Assembly (NCBI GenBank): GCA_964007475.1
Contig: OZ023274.1
Coordinates: 94,125,750 to 94,189,749, forward strand
DNA: 64,000 nt
From: Hybos culiciformis
Taxonomy: Eukaryota > Arthropoda > Insecta > Diptera > Hybotidae
Reading direction: 5' to 3'
Below are positions 12,963 through 25,163 of this stretch, piece by piece; position 1 is the first letter of the stretch; each line of letters opens with the position of its first letter. The position numbers and the translations under genes were made by a program. Below the pieces are notes generated by a model, which saw nothing but the letters and a program-made list of their open reading frames with translations, had not been told where the DNA came from and did no database searches.

Positions 12963-15654
12963 CTATTAATTGATAAAACATTTTTAATAGTTATATTGTT
13001 TGACAACATTTGAAGGACAGATTAATGAAGTTAATGTTTTGTTTATATAATATACATTTTTTTTTTCTGTTTTTGAATTTTGCTTGACTATAATTCATTG
13101 ATTTTCATGAAGTCAAAGAAGAAAACAGGAAAAATTACGGAATAATGGATTAATAATACTATTATCCTTACAATGCATGTAATCTATTATTATATATATA
13201 TCTTATTGTACTAACTTATAGTCAGATAGGCTTAGACCATTATAATGAATATATAAATAAATAAACTAAATGTATTTTCAAGATATAAAAAATTTAGCAC
13301 AAAATCATGATTTTATCCTTTTTTGGAGTTATTTTCTAAAATGAATTATGTACTAAGTTCTGCCTATTTTTCAGTTTTTAATAAGGCTAATCATACTTAT
13401 AGAGCAATCGGAAAAGAAAACTTCCATTGGAGTTATTCTTGTTGCATTCTTTCTAATAAGCTTTCGCTTAAGAAAATAAAGCTAATTCTATTGGAAAATT
13501 GAAAGGCAAAAACCCAATTTTATTAAATTGTAAGAATATTCAAAATTCGTTCATTTATCATAACTTCATCTATATAATTTCCTATAGATCTATTTTGTAG
13601 AGTCACTTAATCTTAAAAATCAGTTCAAACAATAAGCTATTTTTTTAGTTACAGAGATATTTAATTTTACTTTAAAAAAAAATTATATTATTTCAAATTG
13701 TTTAAATTTCTTTAATTGCTATTTTTTGGCGCGAAATAAATAAAAAAAAATTTTACCCAAAATTTGAATTTATCCATTTAAATGTTTTTGCGCACTTAAA
13801 CAAAAATTGAATTATCCTTTTATATTTCACGTTTTAAAATATTCCGAATTTTCAAGTAAATTTATAAAATTTTGATTGATATATAAAATTTCCGTTGCGT
13901 TAAAAAAATTTAATATTAATTGGAATTGATATTATGTTCGAACCGCGACTAATCTTCCCACAATTAAAGACGTTTGTATTTATACAAATCTAAGTTAAAT
14001 TTTCGCATTGATAGTTATTTGTTTTTTTTTTTTTTTTGTTTTATTTACAATTTTCTTTTAAATAAAATTCTATTTCTACCAGATTTTTCTAAGTTTTTTT
14101 TTTTCACTTCTATAAGTACAAAAATATCTAGTACAAGTGTAATAAGTAGCAAAAAAAAAAAAAAATTTTTTTTTATAGTTTTTTTTTTCTACATAAATAT
14201 TTTTTTAATAGCAACGAATAAATTTTGCCTAAAGCTATCTATATGTGGAATAGTATGTACTATTTGATAAGCTTCCTGTGTTCATCTCATCATTTAAAAA
14301 ATTAAGTTAAAAACAAACAAATTATGATTTCTTTGTGCAAATATTTACACACATCTTTTACACGAATAAAATTCAAATTAAATAAAAACCATAATGGGTT
14401 AATTTAGAAAAATTTTCTACCTAGATTAAAATTATTGGATTAATTTAAAAAAAAAAAAATCAGTACAAGAACAAATGAAGAATATTATTTTAAAATTTAA
14501 TAGTTTTATTTTTGTAGGGCGCGTCTATCAAATGTACCATGCATTAAGAACTTCATCAACTTTTTCTAAATCAAATTAACTCTTCCGGAAATGTTCTAAT
14601 GTAAGGCACAGTTCCATAATCCAAATACTAGGAAAAATTGGAAAATATTGGAAAATTTTTGACAATTTCCATAATGGTTGTTTTGAAATTCAAGAAATTG
14701 TTATTTCTAACATAATGATTTTTCATTTGTTTTCTATTATCTATATTCTATATAGAAAATGCAAGTTTGCATAAGTGGGAGACTTATTTTTTTTTCCCAA
14801 CTAGAAAAATGAAAATCTTGTAAAAAGTTTTTCTGTGTTAGAAGGACAGTAATAATTTAGAGAGCATAAGATTTAATTGAATTGATAAGATTTTTATTTT
14901 TCAGGGGTAATTCTTTAAATGTGTTCTGTATTTTAATGAAAAAAAAATTAAAAGAATTTATGCGAAATATTTTTTCTAGATGTTTTACATTTTTAAAAAA
15001 AATATAAATTTCAAACTAAAGTAGCCTATATTAAAGACTTTGCTATTTAATAAAAATATGCCCAACGATGTGCTGAAGTTGATAATATCAATTCGATTTT
15101 AATTTGACGATCAACCGAATTTAAAATTAATTTTGTTTACTTACTTTTTCATTTAACTTTTAGGTAATTAACATATTTGTAGGTGTAATATAATTTTAAT
15201 GATGTTTCAAAAAAAATTCTAATCAGTAATTAGAGATGTTGAAAAAGCAGCTCAGCACTAAATATTCCCCTATTCTAAATTACTATACTCGTACTCGTAG
15301 ATACATGTATAAATATTTATTTAGTCCTGCGTGTTTTTTTTTCTTGACAAGTATCAGATCAGCAATTCAAAAATTCTATTGGTATAATAAAAAGAAACTT
15401 AATGAAAAAAATCGAAAATTGTACATGTGAATCATGTGTACAGTTTGTTTTTAAACAAAAATTCTTCAGCATCATCATTTCAGTAATTTCAGATACAAAC
15501 CAGATTATATCTACCACAATATTATATAAAAGAAACAATCCTGTGTGTAAGATTTTTTTTTTTTCCTTATTCTTGAAATCAGTTAATACAGCTAATTCCT
15601 TGATAGTGTAACGTAGTTAGAAGGCACAATCTCTAAGACCAAATCCAACACTTA
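12963..15654. other. Gene-poor AT-rich stretch
   Basis: Should contain the unidentified first exon of the Gln-rich cuticular gene, with signal-peptide start codons followed by a donor on the minus strand. I found no convincing phase-0 candidate. The open frame at 13974-14267 is driven by poly-T runs read as Phe and is not a gene. Confidence 0.5.
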
Positions 15655-16060
15655 AGCCGTTTATTTTGAAAGTGGTTTAAGTCCATTTTCCAAAAAAAAA
15701 GTTAATGATCACAATAAACACAATCCTATATATTCTTTTTATTTAAAAACAATTTTAGTCAAGTATCATTAAAATAGCTTTGATTTTGACACTTGAAAAT
15801 TAGATTATGGAATTATTAATGTATGTAAAAAATTCTTTTTAAGTATACATACTTTTAATATATCAGTAGGACGATTACAGCGTATTTATATAATGTTTAT
15901 AAAAGGTATTACATTTTATAATCTAACATGTTTAAGGTCATAAAAACATGAAAGCGACTTAATACCAGTTACCAATATTTTTAAATCAATTCAAACACAA
16001 ACCTTTAAATATCTCAATACAAAAACAAATGGACTTTAACCACTTTCAAAATAAACGGCT
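15655..16060. mobile_element. MITE-like element with 34-bp terminal inverted repeats
   Basis: The 34 bases at 15655-15688, beginning AGCCGTTTATTTTGAAAG, recur inverted at 16027-16060 with a single mismatch. The 406-bp element has no coding capacity. It is flanked by CACTTA on the left and CACTTG on the right, which may be a 5-6 bp target-site duplication with one change. Size, long near-perfect terminal repeats and lack of an ORF fit a non-autonomous DNA transposon; the superfamily cannot be assigned. Confidence 0.8.
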
Positions 16061-16695
16061 CACTTGTCGGAGAACAATAAAATTTGAATGTTGAATCATT
16101 TTTTTGTTCACACACATAATTTGCATAATATGAAAATTTTTTTAAGACATGGGAAAAAAAAATTAAAAATTAAAATTCGGGAATTTTTGATTAAAACACA
16201 ACGCAAGATCGTGAGCTATGAAAGTTAAGTATTTATTTTTACTTGTTTGAAAATGCCAATTCATAAATCATTATTGCACCTATATTCTTAATACAAAAGA
16301 ATGATTGAAAAATTAATTATATTTTAATATGAAATGCAAATGACACCTACTTGTGCGAAAAATAAATTTCATTTGAATGAAATTTGTAAAGCACTTATAA
16401 GTACAAAGCTTATCTTCTAAATCTAAGCAAAAAACACTACTTTATTATAAACTATAAAATGCCATAAACATTTTATTAAGTATATTTAACATAATTAAAC
16501 AAATAATTAATAACTAATAATAAAAAATTTTAAAGCTAGAATAATAATTTTTTAATTAATTTCTTATTCCGGGTATTTCATTACCAACATTCAATACAAT
16601 TTACTTCGATTTATTAACATTAATAATTTCAATTTATTTTTGTGCATTTTTCAAATCTTTGGTACCAAAAATTTTGGATATAATAACCATGGTTT

Positions 16696-17181
16696 ATCGA
16701 GTCGGATGAAAGCTGAGCGCACATCCGTATTTAAAGAAAAAAAACTGGAAAATATTTTTTCTTTATTTTTTTTTCTATAAATACGGGTGAATTTATCACG
16801 CTCCCTCAGTCTTCATCCGATTGTTGAACTGTGATGACAGAAAATTTAAGTCTTAACAGTTCAAGAGTCGGATGAAAACTGAGCGCGAACCCGAATTTAT
16901 AGAAAAAAAAAACCGGAAAATATTTTTTTTGAGGGCGCGTGATAAATTCATCCGTGTTTATGAAAAAAAAATAGAGAAAACATATTTTGCGAATTTTTGT
17001 TTCTCTATAAATTCGGATGCGCGCTCACTGACAAAATTTTTTGTCATTTCAGTTCAACAGTCGGATGATGACTGAGGGCGCGTGATGAATTCACCCGTAT
17101 TTATGAAAAAAAAAATAGAGAAAAAATATTTTGCAGTTTTTTTTTTCTATTCGGTGCGCGCTCAGTCTTCAACCGGCCGAT
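16696..17181. mobile_element. Foldback element with repeated inverted GTCGGATGA/GAGCGCG modules
   Basis: Both ends start ATCG on their outward strand and continue with a diverged inverted repeat (left ATCGAGTCGGATGAAAGCTG, right on the minus strand ATCGGCCGGTTGAAGACTG). Inside, the same block (CAGTTCAA or GTTCAACA, then GTCGGATGA, a GAGCGCG or GGGCGCG core and an A-rich tract) appears again in both orientations, near 16815-16830, 16856-16890 and 17050-17080. The block is GC-rich compared with its surroundings. No transposase is present. Confidence 0.65.
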
Positions 17182-20100
17182 AATTGTCACTTCATTTTAG
17201 AAGCCATTATTTGTATTGTTTCCTTTAACAATAGAGTTCCCGAATTAAACATGCATAAATCATATCTATAAGAGACAACATAGTTTATTTAAATATTTAC
17301 ATACCATTTATAAAAACTTTTTTTTTTTTTACCATACTTAGTTTTACTCGTTTAACTTTAAGATTTCGTTGAATTTTTTTAAGTAAATTAACGAAATATT
17401 TTAGTTTAAAAATTAATCAAACATAATACTTTATTCAGAGGATGTTATTTGAAAAATTTTACTATAAATTAAAATTGCACCCACTTTAAAAATTTTTTTT
17501 AATAGAAAACATGAAAGCATTAAAATATTGCGCTAATTTTTCAAAAATAAAATTACAAACAATTTTCAAAACTTTTTTTTTTGTAATACAAAGAACGTCC
17601 TTTAGTTTCCACACCTTCAGCTTTGACAAATAATTTAATCCAATAAAATTCATGTTTTATTAATTTTTTTTTTTTTTTGAATAGCTTGTATTCATAATTG
17701 TCTTTTTTTTTGTACATAGGTCCAAGATAATAATAAATTTTATAAACTTAAGTTATTTCATCACAAATTATTATATTTTTTTTCTTTCTTGATATGTCAA
17801 TCAAAAGTGAATTATTTTCCATTTCACGTAAACAAAAAAGTTTATGATGCATAAAGATATTGGATTTGCATCCTAAAAATTCTTTTTAACTTTAACTGAC
17901 CTAACTTTGACCATCACTTTGTTCAACGAACATGTATGTTAGTGAGTACTTACTCAAAACAAGAGAGAAATTCAATTTAAAAGAGTTAATTGGAAACTCC
18001 TGATAAGTATTAAAAGCAAAGTTTCGTAATAAAACTATTTGTATGAAGGAGTATCAATATATCTTTCATTAATTCAAATTAAAAAATTCATTTAAATTTT
18101 ATAGACAATAAAAAACCATCAATGAATAAAATCAATAATGGAATTAACTTTAAATAAATATTTTTCTTTTATACAATGGAATCATTTGGGACGCATTTCC
18201 TCTATTAGTCTTAAATATAAATTTTACAAGAATATTGTAGATATTGTTCATAATAGTGTACTATCTAATAGCTAGGGTAAAGAATCAATATGTTTGTTCC
18301 ATGGGCAAATATTTAATTTTATTCCTTTAAGCCCCCACTGGATTGGTTTTTGGAATATAGTGTTCTGAAACTTCAATAATGTAAAATGCAATAAACTTAA
18401 GATTGGTTTATAAAATTATTTTTTAATTTAAAAAATAAATTCCAGGAATTTATATTTCATTCTTAAAGAAAAAATATAGAAATTTGTACTGAATTTTTTT
18501 TCACTTTCATCTAGAGACCATCCAAAAATCTGTGATCTATCAAAAAATTGGTGGTCTGACGTGGAAATATCTAAAATGTAAAATCAGTAAATATTTTTCG
18601 GTTTACCTACTTTACAAAGTAGTTTTTTAATATTTTTTTCCAAGTTCGTGTCTTAAGTCTTTTGTTTTTTATTTGTATCTGATTTTCTATAATGAAAAGA
18701 AAGCAAAACTTATTTCATTTTTTAATTATTGTATAAAAACAGTTTTTAACGAGAAGCTGAAAAATATTTTTTTTTTAAATTGAAGTAAGTTCTTATTACA
18801 ATGATTTTATGAAAAGTTGTAGAAAATATTTTTACTTATTTACTTTATCTCAAAATAAGCCTTAGAATTTATGATCGATTTTTAAAATTTAATTTGAGCC
18901 TCCAGCCATCAGTGTGGTCCAGTTCGGTGACATATGTTCTATATGAATAATTAATATTAATTAAATATAAGTAGTAAAAGGTGGATAAATTAAGGTACAT
19001 AAAGTTAAAAATTGTGTTTTGTTAAATAATTTTAGTTAATAATTTTTTAAAGAGTTCACATTATTCAAAAAATAAAAATTAATCATTCATAATTGTTGTA
19101 GTTCATTTATTTTCTTATGAATTGCGTATTTACCTTGTGTATCACTCCAACTAACAAATGAATCAATCGCGTGTGGCGTTTTTATCTTGTAATATGATTG
19201 TGTTTTTTATTATAGTGGGTACATATTATATTGTATTGTATGTATAAAGCAAATTTTTGGGTGCACATATTTTAAAATAGATGCTATTTAATGGTCAGAG
19301 TTAAGAGTTATTATGATACTTAATCAATTGTTATAGCAAAACATATGTATTATAGGTTTGACCACAAGAAAAAACATATGAATCAAAGATAAATATCTTG
19401 TTCTTATAACATATTATAAGTAATAGGTTTAGAGGTCTTCTGGTCTAATAAGATGTAAAAAATGTTTAATAACAATGCTATTGCATATAATGTTTAATTA
19501 AAATACCATGTTAACTTTAGACAATTGAGTATAACTAAGTAAATATCTATTATATGTATAATATTTAACTTCTCACTAAAGAACATTTTATGAAATGGTT
19601 TACTTGTAAAGGCATTTATAAAATAATTCAAGCAGTGCAAACATTTTTTTTTTTTTTTTGGTCTAAAATTTCACTATAAATATTTTCTTTAATTTTCAAA
19701 GATCTTTCCTAAATGGCTTTAAGTTTAGTTCTTTTTGTAACTAAACTACTTCAGTAATATTCGATTGTTTCTGCTATGACGAAAATTTAAAAAAATTTAT
19801 TTAAAATAAAAATAAATAAAAAAAATAAATATAATTATAAAAAATTGTAAGATACAAAAACTAATAATTTAAATTTTGTTTAATATTTTTTCAAAGTTTA
19901 CTCTTTCCTTATTCTTACTAAAATTAGAGATTCCACAAATATGGAATAAAAATTTCATTCGGGGCTTAAACTTTCTTAAATAGTTCAAATTTTAATTAAC
20001 AAAGAGCTAATGTACTTTAAAATCCGTGAACAAAATGTTTGATTAAAACTTATTTAAAAAAAAAAAACAAATCTCTAGATCAATTGTTGTAAAAGTTCGT

Positions 20101-23100
20101 ATAATTTTGAATATGCCCATGAAATTTAAATGACCTTATGGAAAAAAGTTTATTTTATTTTTAATTAAAATTTGATTAAATGTTTTAATCAGGCGTTAAA
20201 AAAGTTAAAAAAAAATTAAAATGCAATAAATCTTATACTAACTTCAAAAATTAGGCGCGAATCATTTGCAAATTAGAGTGCAGAAGAGAATTTTTGAATT
20301 TCTAAGTTACTTGAATTTAACATCCATCCAGTTTAAAAGTAAAAAATATTTATTATGTAAAAATAAATTCCAAGAAATTAAAATCTTTTATTACCGTATT
20401 TATATAGTTTTAGTTTTTATTTAAATTTTTTTTTTTTTCATAAATATTTTTGAATAGAAGCTAGCAGCAAAAATTCCATAACAACTACTGATAAAATGAA
20501 AAATTGCTAACATTAAAGAGATCTATTGAAATTGATTTTGATTTAGAAACCAATCACAATTATTATATTTTTGTGTAGGAGTGCCAGAAAATTGTAACCA
20601 ATTTATTGGCAATATAATTTTTATTTCTGTTTTTTTTTTTGATATAGTTGTTTTTTATCTAAAAAAATAAAAAAGTTAAGAACTATTAATATAAACTTAA
20701 AAAGAAAAGAATATTTTATTTTTGTGTGTCAAAAACAGTCAAGTGTATTATTTTCATTCAAAAAAGTTTTCGAAATATTTTCTCTAAAAAGTGGGCACCT
20801 ATTATTTTGTAAATATTTTTTATTCTTATACGTATAGACTTAATTATTTTATCTTTAAATATTATGGAAGTATGTTAATAATCATTAACTAGAATTTTCA
20901 AAGATAACACAGAAAAATAAATTTTAATTGAGATCACAGAGCCATAAGAGGAAAAAGTAAAATATCTTAATATTTAAAATTTACTTCAGAAATTAAAAAA
21001 AAAACTCTATAGAGATATCCTAAAGTTTGGGCAACTTCTGAGCACAATATGAGATGAAACTGGCTATTCAAAATGTTGTAAGATTCTTTAATAAAAGTTC
21101 AGTATCAAATTAGAAATATAAACGTTTATTTTTTCGTTAATTATTTTATGTAAAAATTAATTTCTTTTCTATAAACTGTTTTTCCGTACAAGCTTAATTG
21201 TTATATTATGCTTAATTAAATTAATTAACCTATAATTTTGTTAATAAATTGTTCATTTTATGTTGTGAAGAATTATACTATGGTTATTTTCCATTTATCT
21301 GCAAATAGATAAAATGCAATAAAAATTAATCATAAATAATCATGCAGCTCCAGTCAAAACAAGTTAAAAAAAAATGACAGCTTAAATGCCTCTGAAAAAT
21401 TAACACCACAATTAACAAAAAAAAATGTCGAAACTTTTTTTTTACTTATTTTTATAGAGCCAACATTTTATCAATAAATAGAATTTATTATAAAATGATG
21501 AAAAAAAAAATTGCATAATAATTTTTGATTTACAAAAAATATTGAGATTTTACCATTTTACTTCTTTGTATAAAAAAAATTTAAGTTATGGTCAAAAAAT
21601 TAATTATTTGAATTTAACATAAAGCGAATTCTACTTCGGTTAATAAACTTTGTGCATATATAACGGTCAATTATGTCACGGAAGGTATTTTTTTCAGTCT
21701 TTAGCTAATTATTAGTTCTACGAATAGGGTAGTAAGTAAACTTGTAATTAAAGATCACTACCAAAACTGAAATTAGATCAGGCGAGATGTTGTATGTTAT
21801 TATATTATGTGAGACGTAAATGATCTATTCTAATAAGTTCAATTACATAAATTGCAAGTTAGTTTTAATAAAAGTAGTATTCCCTATTTTTTTTTTGTAG
21901 AATTAAATAAAGCCACAAACAACATCTGATATTTTAGATAAAAATTAAATTACGTGAAATTCTGTAACATATAATGAACAAAAAAAGCTCTAAAGCTAAA
22001 CTATTAGCAGACAGGTTTTCTTTAATTTAGACCAGTATGTATATACAATAATATAATTTTTCAAAGAAAAGTAAAAATATTGAAATTGAAAGCGAAGATG
22101 GGCAGATCGACCGCACCAAATAAAAAAAATAAAAAAAACTGTACTAATACCATTTGAATTAAATCATCGTCAAAATGAATGTGCTATCGGAATTTTTTTT
22201 TTTTTAACCTTTAAATTAGCCGGCGGCTATATAGGTAAAATCTGCATAAAATGAATATTTTTGGCGCGTTATTTATAATTTTTTTTATTTTCATTTATAT
22301 TTGGGCGCGATTTTATTATAAATTATTCCAACATTTTTACAGAAATAATAATAACTTAGAATCTAGGTTTGTCTAAGACTATTAATAATTTTTTATTATT
22401 CGATACAAATTTATTAAAGATATTATTTTCTCAGAAAGATTTACATAGTTAAAAACTAAAACCAAAAAAAAAAAAAAAATTGCAGAAGATTTAACACTTG
22501 TTATATGCAAAGAAGAATAGAGCTTATTATTGATTGCATATAGATATGAGAAATAGAACTGATCATCAATTTTGCCACTTGTTTATCCCAAGACTTACAT
22601 TTAGCATTCGTCTCAAAACTATATAACAACTATTTTAGAAAGCGAAATATTATTGTAATTTCTAGGATTTATAGTTTTGGAACGACACGATTTCACATCT
22701 GTTATTTTACAACTGAAGATTTTTTGTCGTAAAACTCGCTCAGAAATGCTATTCAATTTTTGGAAATAGTCTCAGTTTGAGAACACACTCTTATTTTAAA
22801 ATCCCTACTAAAATATATATATTTTTCGTAAATAAATTGCATAATGTGTTATCGAAATAAAAAATAAATTAATTATTAATAAGATAATTAGTTATGCTCG
22901 ATTAAGACAGATTTTTTTATTTTGAAGAGAATTGCTTAAAGATATCCAATGAGAACGATACTATAATAATTTTGAATTTCTAAGCGTAGATAATCAAAAC
23001 CTAAATTCTAAACTTGTTTACGTTAGAATGCGTCACAAATCTCTATAAAGCAGGCAAAAGTTAACATAATAAAAATACATATTATATATAGTTGACGAAT

Positions 23101-24545
23101 CAGAATTCTTAATAATTTACTTGTTTGACGTTTTTTTTTCTTTTGTAAAGAAAATTTATTTAATTAATATGAGAATTAAATATTGCATCAACTAAGGACA
23201 ATTCGTAGTTGTTGATTTTTTAAATACATTATTTTTTATTACGTGAATTTATTTGGCAAGGCGTAGTTCACGTTAGTTGTCTTGTTTACATCACTACTAA
23301 TTTTTCATTCACTAATTATTCAAATGTTATAAAGGTAGGAATCTTCAAACCAAGCCTATTTTAGATTAATTTTACTATAATAAAAATAAAATAAAGAGAA
23401 AATTAATTTTATTTAAGAATTCAATTTCTGTTCTCATAATAATTAATAATTAACTAATCATAGTAAATACTAATTTATTAAACATAATTCTTTCGATATG
23501 ATGTCAATGAATAGAGATATCATTATTATTAATTCAGATTTATTGAAAATGTTTACATGAATAATAAAATAAATAAAAGAGTTTTAATATTTAATGGAAT
23601 TTTTGCTGGTTAATGACATATTTTTTTAATTAAGAGAATTTTAAGAATTGAAATATTTTGGCGGACACTATTCTGAATGTTGTTAACGAACAGAATCTCT
23701 ATCTCAAAAAGTTCAAATTATATTTGGAAATATTTCCCTTGTCTAAGAAAAAGTATGGCCATTTAATATAACAGGATGGAGAGATCGATGAATTAAAGAA
23801 AATGAAATATGTACTCTTCATTCACATTAAAATACATTAAAAATGAATCTTAAAGACCAACAATATAAAAACAGATACCATAATATGTAATATCAATATT
23901 AGTGGCATTTAAATCTATTAGTAACTTTTCATTCTTCATTGAAGAATAAATTTACTAACAATTAATCATTTTTAAATTGAATCAATTTTTTAATAATAAT
24001 TCCGGGTTCCATGTCATGATCATGATTATTTTACTATAAATATCATTTTGATAAATTACTGTTAAAAAATATTAATTGGATACTTATTTTGGATTTAAAC
24101 CTATCCCTTGTACATAACGAGTAAGATTGATGAAATATTTTAATAATTTGACTTTACTTTTTGAGTTTCTATATAGTTGACGAGTCCCTGTTCTAGTATA
24201 TTATTTACTAGTCACTAAAGCTTATGTTCTGTGTGAAATATATAAATACAATTTATATATTACTGTTAAATTGAATTGTCAAGCGATTGGTTAATTATTA
24301 TTCATTTTTTCCATTCAATTTGATGCATATGACAATGGCATTTTAGTTTGCATATAGGTTTTTACTCATACAGAGCACAAATATTCTTATATCTTTGTAT
24401 ATATTTAAATACTATTTATAGTGCGTACATTCCCTATATTTTAATTTCAATCAGATTCACAATTTAATATAATAGTGCAACATTACAAAAAAAAACTAAC
24501 ATAGTTCAATGAAAGGTAATGGGTATAAATTTAATTTAGTATTAT
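17182..24545. other. Gene desert, no gene recognised
   Basis: About 7.4 kb of AT-rich sequence with long A and T homopolymers. I see no exon chain, conserved protein segment or RNA gene. Small GC-containing patches (for example 22210-22310, with GGCGCG and GGGCGCG about 50 bp apart) stand out only by composition. Confidence 0.5.
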
Positions 24546-25087
24546 TTATTTGTGTTGAGCTGCATTTGCTGCTGAAGCTTCCTCTGCGGCTATTGATATT
24601 GATTCCGGTATACCTGTTCCTCGAGGAACAAAGCCGTTTCTGTCAGCTGTATAATGAACTTCTTGAGTTTGCCCTTCTTCATCAATGAATCTATACAATC
24701 CAGTCAATGCAACATAAGCATCATCAGTTCCAGCATTGAAAGTTGTACCTTTTTCTTCTTTATATGAGCCATCTGAAAGTTCGTACGAATAAACGTAGGA
24801 TCCATCTGGTTCTACATCAAAATTTGATTTTAAAGTAGTAACTGGGGCGGCATCACTCGTTTTGCCAATAGCTGCTGATTTGGCTAAAGATATTAACGCA
24901 AGAAAAAGAATCTGAAATATAAAACATATAAGATTCTCTCTAATACGGTAAATAAAATTATAATCCGATTTATTGAATTTTCTACTGCAAGTTAATTATA
25001 GGAATTTGTGCTTGCAGAAATTTGCATTTGACTTTTATTATAATTTAACAAGCGGTTAACAAAATCAAAACTTACAATTTTATACAT
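24546..25087 (-). CDS. RR-1 cuticular protein, two exons
   Basis: Secreted cuticle protein of 125 aa. Exon 1 is 25087-25076 and encodes only MYKI before a perfect GTAAGT donor. Exon 2 is 24911-24546. The junction reads MYKI-ILFLALISLAKSAA, a good signal peptide. The chitin-binding RR-1 domain follows: VEPDGSYVYSYELSDGSYKE, then LTGLYRFIDEEGQ, EVHYTADRNGF and VPRGTGIP. This is a diverged RR-1 with TADRNGF in place of the usual ADENGF. The tail is short and Ala-rich, ending QHK. Without the tiny first exon there is no ATG, so the gene is easily missed. A TATA box lies about 70 nt upstream. It is probably expressed in epidermis during moulting, as for other CPR genes. Confidence 0.93.
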
Positions 25088-25155
25088 TTTATTAAACAAA
25101 ACTATTTTAAACAAAACTAAACTTGAACTACTAATATTTAATTAACACTAAATAT

Positions 25156-25163
25156 CTTTTATA
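25156..25163 (-). promoter_or_regulatory. TATA box of the two-exon RR-1 gene
   Basis: TATAAAAG on the minus strand, 69 nt upstream of the ATG at 25087. This leaves room for a 5'UTR of about 45 nt. No sharp initiator match is seen. Confidence 0.65.

Noticed and set aside
13974..14267. 97-codon Phe-rich hydrophobic frame
   Set aside because: Produced by poly-T runs read as Phe; no conserved segment.
16872..17075. 67-codon frame rich in Glu, Lys and Arg
   Set aside because: Lies wholly inside the foldback element and reads through its repeated modules.
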